Of a stretch of 19,107 bases of DNA, positions 15,271 through 19,107 are shown one piece after another. This stretch comes from Candidatus Zixiibacteriota bacterium (GTDB taxonomy: Bacteria; Zixibacteria; MSB-5A5; GN15; JAAZOE01), in the NCBI GenBank assembly GCA_030588275.1, contig JAUUYJ010000011.1, forward strand, positions 1-19,107. Direction: 5' to 3'. The notes beneath the pieces are model-generated. The model made no database searches. It was not told where the DNA came from and was given only the letters and a program-made list of their open reading frames with translations. The translations under genes and the position numbers were made by a program. The number at the start of each line of letters is the position of its first letter. The stretch's first letter is position 1.

Positions 15271-16066
15271 CTTCGTCAGTCTCCTCTTCTGGGATCTCCT
15301 CCGGGATAATAAAATATTGATCGTTTATCTCGATTAATAATCTTTGAGACGCATCAGAATTTTCAAACGTTACCCACCAGGATCGGAACTTACCCAACGC
15401 CTCATTGATGCTGGCTCGCGATTTTTCTTTGATATCATCCGGAGCTTCATCATAGGCAAAGCTGGGAGAGAAGTCTTCGTTAACTTTCTTTAACCAGCCA
15501 GCCGCCCACGTGCGATACTCAACCGGTTGCATTTCATCACCCACAATAGCCATCAGACGACCGACCGATTCGTTTTTGAACCGAACCGTAATCGAAACCG
15601 AGTTTGACTCCAAAGTCAGATCGTCATCTGAAACATCTCTGATTTTTATCACCATTGGTCCCGGATGCAAGAGGCTGTAGAAACGGACCGCCGCATCAGC
15701 TTCAAATTGATAGGTACCGCCAACAGGTATGTTAATAACGAGAGCTTCCGGCTCGACATACCGTGACGTTTCTGCGTTCGGATGGGTCTGTTCGATTTTC
15801 CCAAACACCTCGTCATTTTCCTGCCCTTGATACAAGGTGACCAAATGCGTTTCCCAGACATTGTTCGGGTCTTTCAAACTTAGCTGAACCGGACTAATAT
15901 TTTCATATGTAACTTTTATACCAAGCGGTGCGGTAAACAGATATTCCCGGCTTTCCGCTTCCAAAACTATCTTAAGTTTCGGTTCTTTTTGTTCCATACT
16001 AATCTCCGCTGTGGTTGAAAATAATAGAGCAATCATCAGCCACTTTAATGTAAAACCACTCACCAT
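15260..16066 (-). CDS. Candidate immunity protein for the metalloprotease effector
   Basis: I do not recognise a named family. The first ATG directly follows the metalloprotease stop (TAA-ATG) and would give 268 residues with a hydrophobic leader (KWLMIALLFSTTA, about residues 8-20) like a signal peptide or anchor, which would place it in the periplasm. An alternative ATG at 15997 (residue 24, MEQKEPKLK) has a much better Shine-Dalgarno, GGAG six bases upstream, and would make a 245-residue cytoplasmic protein. The next 150 residues look like an Ig-like beta domain (LGIKVTYENISPVQLSL, VNIPVGG-like turn), followed by a helical part with WAAGWLKKVNEDFSP and an acidic C-terminus (EEIPEEETDEDEL). 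Gene order effector-then-this suggests immunity; a loading adaptor is the alternative. Confidence 0.6.
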   Translation of the reverse strand: MVSGFTLKWLMIALLFSTTAEISMEQKEPKLKIVLEAESREYLFTAPLGIKVTYENISPVQLSLKDPNNVWETHLVTLYQGQENDEVFGKIEQTHPNAETSRYVEPEALVINIPVGGTYQFEADAAVRFYSLLHPGPMVIKIRDVSDDDLTLESNSVSITVRFKNESVGRLMAIVGDEMQPVEYRTWAAGWLKKVNEDFSPSFAYDEAPDDIKEKSRASINEALGKFRSWWVTFENSDASQRLLIEINDQYFIIPEEIPEEETDEDEL

Positions 16067-17752
16067 TTAGGGATTATCAAACCCCCGTAAAATCTGCTTT
16101 TCGCCATTGTTAAAATTATTCCTGTTACCGGTAAATTGCATCAGTCCTGATCCGGGAGTGTGATCGGAATCTTCCGCCCGACCAGCCGAAGAACGCGGGC
16201 GAAACATCTGCCGTTTGAACTGATTTTTTGTTTCGTGGCCGATTTCGTGAGCAATAACCACCTTGGTTCGAGCGGCTCCCATTCCAGCCATAATATAAGC
16301 TCTTCCTCCAGTGGATAAGCCCTGTCCTCTAACCCAGCGTTGGTCGGGATGGATATCATTCCCTTCGATCCTAATCCGAAGCCAGCTATAATTTCGTCCG
16401 GTCCATTCGGTCGTGACGCTATCACCGTTGGGCGCGTTGGCGGAATATTTCGGATGCTCAAACTCAACCGAGACGACCGAGTTGCCCGGCACACTGGCAT
16501 CGGTCGCCCAATTGCTTAGCCCACTATTGTATGCGGCAATGATACGGTCACGCCATGCTTCGGCACAAGTGACAATCCGCGCTCTGGCCTGATCACGAGC
16601 GGTAATTGAGGCGGCATCATGACGCGCCGTATTAGCTTTGGTGATGTCGTCGGCGGTCGGAATTTCGCTATTACCAGCCTGCCTTGCCTTGACCGTATTC
16701 CAGGCTGACATACTCGTCGATCCATGATCCCACAAACCGATATACATAACGCAGTAAGTGTTATTGATGGCGGTCACCGTTCCCAACTCATATTTAACAA
16801 ACGTATTATTGCTCGTGTAATAACCATCCATGACCGCTTCGGAGCCATGAGTTGAGACATGTGTCTGACCTGTGCTTGTCATTTCTGATGCGGTAAATCT
16901 AACCTTGCGCCAAATCGGGATATAGTCGGAGCGTCCCGCCCGTGCGACCAGATCGTGACTCGGTGTATTGTAAAATACCTTGGCCCGGATGCGGAATTGA
17001 TCCCCACCCAAGCTGGACGGCTTGAATTTGACATACGCTTTGCCTTGTCGGACTCCGGCAGTCGTAATCGTTTTGACCCGACAGGTTTGATAGTAAGTAT
17101 CATCACTTTCGGTCGTTGCGGTACAATTGGCGTGTGCGGCCCAATGAACGGCGGTACCGTTCCCTTTTTTACCGAGTCGTTTATTTCCTGCCGCAAGATA
17201 CTGATGGGTGCTGGCGGCGGCTGTGTTATTGGCATGCTCGTCAAACGACCATTTGACCTCAACTGGCATCTTGGCTACCGTCTGCGCATTATTGGTCCGT
17301 TTAAGAAGTACCGTTGCCACAAAATCGGTTGGAGTTTCCGGCGTGTTCATGTAAATCTTCCGGCTTTGACGGGTCCAGACGGCAACAGTATGAACCTCGA
17401 CTTTCACTTCCTTGGTACGTGTTATCAGATCACCAAGTTTGAATGTCACGGTATAAGGAGAGTTGTGCGGCGTCACCAGATTATTACTCGCATCCTGCCC
17501 ATTCCAAACATACGTATCCCGGCGATCGGCCGCCAAACCGATAAGGTTGCTTTCGTATATGACGGTATCATTCCGATCCTGGATTTTCAGCGAAACCTGG
17601 GCACCGGCCAACCGCCCCCGGCGCGCAAATTCGTATGTAATGGTACAGTTTTCATCCCCCGGCGCAAAATGTGTCGGAGCAGTTAGAGTCGCCGAACCAT
17701 CCGCCGCCACCGCATCAACCCGCCGGCCAGTACCAGCTGGAACCCGGCACAT
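16067..17752 (-). CDS. Putative zinc metalloprotease effector
   Basis: A 561-residue protein without a signal peptide, as expected for a T6SS cargo. The N-terminal region (about 20-125) resembles a FlgD-type Ig-like domain (VSLKIQDRNDTVIYES, YVWNGQDASNN, then SPYTVTF). A long middle region is unrecognised. The C-terminus carries VVIAHEIGHETKN, a zinc-protease HExxH motif (H502, E503, H506), and 24 residues later SDHTPGSGLM, where H531 could be the third zinc ligand and M538 a Met-turn, a metzincin-like layout with a longer spacer than the classical HExxHxxGxxH. The start has GGGAG eight bases upstream. It follows the PAAR gene by 52 bases and touches the next gene. I infer a toxin delivered by the spike; substrate is unknown. 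It could instead process a T6SS component, but the cassette position favours an effector. Confidence 0.7.
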   Translation of the reverse strand: MCRVPAGTGRRVDAVAADGSATLTAPTHFAPGDENCTITYEFARRGRLAGAQVSLKIQDRNDTVIYESNLIGLAADRRDTYVWNGQDASNNLVTPHNSPYTVTFKLGDLITRTKEVKVEVHTVAVWTRQSRKIYMNTPETPTDFVATVLLKRTNNAQTVAKMPVEVKWSFDEHANNTAAASTHQYLAAGNKRLGKKGNGTAVHWAAHANCTATTESDDTYYQTCRVKTITTAGVRQGKAYVKFKPSSLGGDQFRIRAKVFYNTPSHDLVARAGRSDYIPIWRKVRFTASEMTSTGQTHVSTHGSEAVMDGYYTSNNTFVKYELGTVTAINNTYCVMYIGLWDHGSTSMSAWNTVKARQAGNSEIPTADDITKANTARHDAASITARDQARARIVTCAEAWRDRIIAAYNSGLSNWATDASVPGNSVVSVEFEHPKYSANAPNGDSVTTEWTGRNYSWLRIRIEGNDIHPDQRWVRGQGLSTGGRAYIMAGMGAARTKVVIAHEIGHETKNQFKRQMFRPRSSAGRAEDSDHTPGSGLMQFTGNRNNFNNGEKQILRGFDNP

Positions 17753-17804
17753 TATCCGATCTCCCTGATATGTAGAAAATAATTACAACGCACAGTTTTC
17801 CCCG

Positions 17805-18968
17805 TCATCCATTCCCACGAGTGACCGGACCGGAATCTGAGAATGAGACCGACCACTTACCGGGTGGAATATTTTCTTCTTTTTTCTTCCCATCACGATC
17901 AAGCTGGCCTTTGCGGACCTCCCCATTTCCAAAGTAGAGGTTGTACGGTGCGTTAGCGATTCCTTTGCCATCAACATCTTTAAGAGAAAACTCAACATAA
18001 TCTTTGAATTCCAAAATCTCGGAACGGGCCATCGCATTGGCAACTTTAATCACAAAATAATACTCCGGCGCCGAATATCCGGCTTTTTTGTCCGCCTCAG
18101 TCTGAACGTCGCCGGTATCTTCAACGTATTTATATTCCCATTCCGCCTCAACCTTACCGCCCGATGTTTTTGCCTTTATACTGTCAATCAGATCGTCGGC
18201 TGACGAGATATCTTTTTCATATATATCAAAAACTGCTTTTGTCCCGGAATCAAAACCGGAGAGCTGGGCCGATAGCTTTACCGTGTCACCAACCCGCGCC
18301 TCTTTTTCAGACCATTCCGCTTTGGTGAGACTCATCAAGGTGATCTCGCAATCCCCTTCAGTCAGCCCGCCCAGCTTAATTTTTTCACTTAAGATGCCGC
18401 TGGAGAATTTTCCGTCCGGTTTCTTGACACGATAAGCAACACCGGTAATCGGCTTCCCTCCCTTATCGACAAACTTGACATCAAGCCAATGGCTTTCATC
18501 TATCTCTGCCGCGGCGGTACTGGATTCTACTTGAGATCCCTGGCCACCGGAACCACCTCCACCACCAGATCCACCATTGCCGATCATGACATTGAAGCTA
18601 CCCAGCATTATTGTCGCTTTGTTTGCTGGAGGTTTCTGAAACGGTCCTCCTTGCGGGATATGGGGAGGAATCGCCGAGGCGGTAGAATCAACCGTTGCGG
18701 CTGGCATCCCCATAATATTCACCGAACCACTTAAGGCACCATCCAGCATCCCCACAAAGGGGTGGGGCAAAGGAGTCGGCACCGGCCCACCCGGTGTCGG
18801 AATCATTATAATATGAGTATCAACCCCAACGACCTGATCCCCCTGTTTGGCGGCAGGCATTTTGTTAATCATAACCGTTCCGACAGCGATAACCGTTCCG
18901 GTTGGCAGATCGGTTGGATCGTTACAGTTCTTGGCCATATCACCCATACGAGCGGCCTGCTTACCCAT
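17805..18968 (-). CDS. PAAR spike-tip protein with Ig/transthyretin-like C-terminal modules
   Basis: A 387-residue protein. Residues 1-130 are a PAAR-like domain of the type common in T6SS loci: AARMGD at the start, then THIIMIPTPGGPVPTPLPHP (51-70), SVNIMGMPAATVDSTASAIP and PPHIPQGGPFQKPPANKATI; it caps the VgrG trimer. A Gly/Ser hinge (131-145) follows. Then a transthyretin-like module (about 161-212), an Ig-like module (about 216-322) and a second transthyretin-like module (about 323-378, ending NIPPGKWSVSF). The Ig plus last module is paralogous to the 291-residue protein at 13951-14826. These modules likely dock cargo or adaptors, since neither VgrG nor this protein carries a toxin domain. 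GAGG lies about five bases before the ATG. It is the first complete gene of the cassette. Confidence 0.9.
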   Translation of the reverse strand: MGKQAARMGDMAKNCNDPTDLPTGTVIAVGTVMINKMPAAKQGDQVVGVDTHIIMIPTPGGPVPTPLPHPFVGMLDGALSGSVNIMGMPAATVDSTASAIPPHIPQGGPFQKPPANKATIMLGSFNVMIGNGGSGGGGGSGGQGSQVESSTAAAEIDESHWLDVKFVDKGGKPITGVAYRVKKPDGKFSSGILSEKIKLGGLTEGDCEITLMSLTKAEWSEKEARVGDTVKLSAQLSGFDSGTKAVFDIYEKDISSADDLIDSIKAKTSGGKVEAEWEYKYVEDTGDVQTEADKKAGYSAPEYYFVIKVANAMARSEILEFKDYVEFSLKDVDGKGIANAPYNLYFGNGEVRKGQLDRDGKKKEENIPPGKWSVSFSDSGPVTRGNG

Positions 18969-19002
18969 ATCTACCTCGACAAATTAAATTTTCTGAAAGC
19001 TT

Positions 19003-19107
19003 TTATATATAATGCGTCCAATCATCAGAAGTCAACAAATCTTTACCTCCTTCGATGATTGGAGAATACAAAGCCATGCGATGTAATGTATTTACGGGAT
19101 GGATTGA
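19003..19107 (-). CDS. Possible C-terminal end of an upstream gene (cut by right edge)
   Basis: Reading the minus strand from the right edge, one frame is open for 34 codons and stops with TAA at 19005-19003, giving a tail such as MALYSPIIEGGKDLL...DDWTHYI. It ends 34 bases before the PAAR start codon. A short open frame like this can occur by chance, and it overlaps a promoter-like sequence and an inverted repeat. I cannot identify it. If real, the PAAR gene is not the first gene of its operon. Confidence 0.3.
   Translation of the reverse strand, partial: SIHPVNTLHRMALYSPIIEGGKDLLTSDDWTHYI
19006..19035 (-). promoter_or_regulatory. Candidate promoter of the PAAR/effector cassette
   Basis: On the minus strand TTGACT (19030-19035) is followed after 18 bases by TATATA (19006-19011; the shifted TTATAT gives 17). 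The -35 matches at five of six positions, as at the core-operon promoter. The leader to the PAAR ATG would be about 30 bases. It conflicts with the possible upstream open frame, so only one of the two, or an intragenic promoter, need be right. Confidence 0.45.
19017..19063. repeat. 10-bp inverted repeat around the candidate PAAR promoter
   Basis: TCCAATCATC (19017-19026) and its exact complement GATGATTGGA (19054-19063) lie 27 bases apart. The left arm falls in the spacer between the candidate -35 and -10, the right arm upstream of the -35. This is a reasonable operator layout for a dimeric regulator; alternatively it forms an RNA stem in an upstream transcript. Confidence 0.5.

Noticed and set aside
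16955..17686. A 243-codon plus-strand open frame opposite the metalloprotease gene
   Set aside because: It has no recognisable motif and lies fully antisense to a better supported gene with HExxH and a good ribosome binding site.
1..19107. Mobile element, integrase, tRNA, rRNA or attachment site
   Set aside because: I found no transposase or integrase frame, no tRNA-like cloverleaf and no terminal repeats flanking the cassette.

Overview
The window is part of a type VI secretion system (T6SS) locus. Every gene I can support lies on the minus strand, so the locus reads from right to left. The bases are moderately GC-balanced (roughly mid-40s to high-40s percent by eye). The organism must be Gram-negative, since it carries a T6SS with a TssK baseplate adaptor. 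The tube (Hcp/TssD), spike (VgrG), sheath and TssE/F/G sequences look more like the Bacteroidota (T6SS-iii-like) forms than the proteobacterial ones. My guess is an uncultivated lineage of or near the FCB group. This is inference from sequence feel, not a search result.

Core operon, about 10310 down to 1. A near-consensus sigma70-type promoter (TTGACT, 17 bp, TAGAAT) precedes clpV-N, clpV-C, tssB, tssC, hcp, vgrG, tssE, tssF, tssG and tssK (cut by the left edge). These supply sheath, tube, spike, baseplate and the sheath-recycling ATPase. The unfoldase is encoded as two proteins: one with the N-domain and first AAA+ ring, one with the second AAA+ ring. They overlap by ATGA, and the second has its own strong Shine-Dalgarno. 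A perfect GC-rich hairpin followed by a T-run sits between hcp and vgrG and probably sets their expression ratio. The membrane-complex genes and tssA are not in the window.

Spike and effector cassette, 18968 down to 10408. Tightly packed genes encode: a PAAR spike-tip protein with C-terminal Ig/transthyretin-like modules; a predicted metalloprotease effector (HEIGH plus a downstream DH...GLM); a likely cognate immunity protein; a DUF1795/DcrB-like (Eag-type) chaperone; a stand-alone protein that duplicates the PAAR C-terminal module; a 977-residue protein with a basic N-terminus, two hydrophobic segments, a glycine/lysine linker and a C-terminal domain resembling the edema-factor/CyaA/ExoY nucleotidyl cyclase family; and a protein with a hyper-acidic tail.

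Proposed working model (inference): the PAAR protein caps VgrG on the Hcp tube. The Ig/TTR modules, the DUF1795 protein and the acidic-tail protein act as adaptors or chaperones that load the metalloprotease and cyclase. The split ClpV recycles the TssBC sheath. The most notable points are the split ClpV, the putative edema-factor-like cyclase as a T6SS cargo, and the duplicated adaptor module shared by spike tip and effector-side protein.
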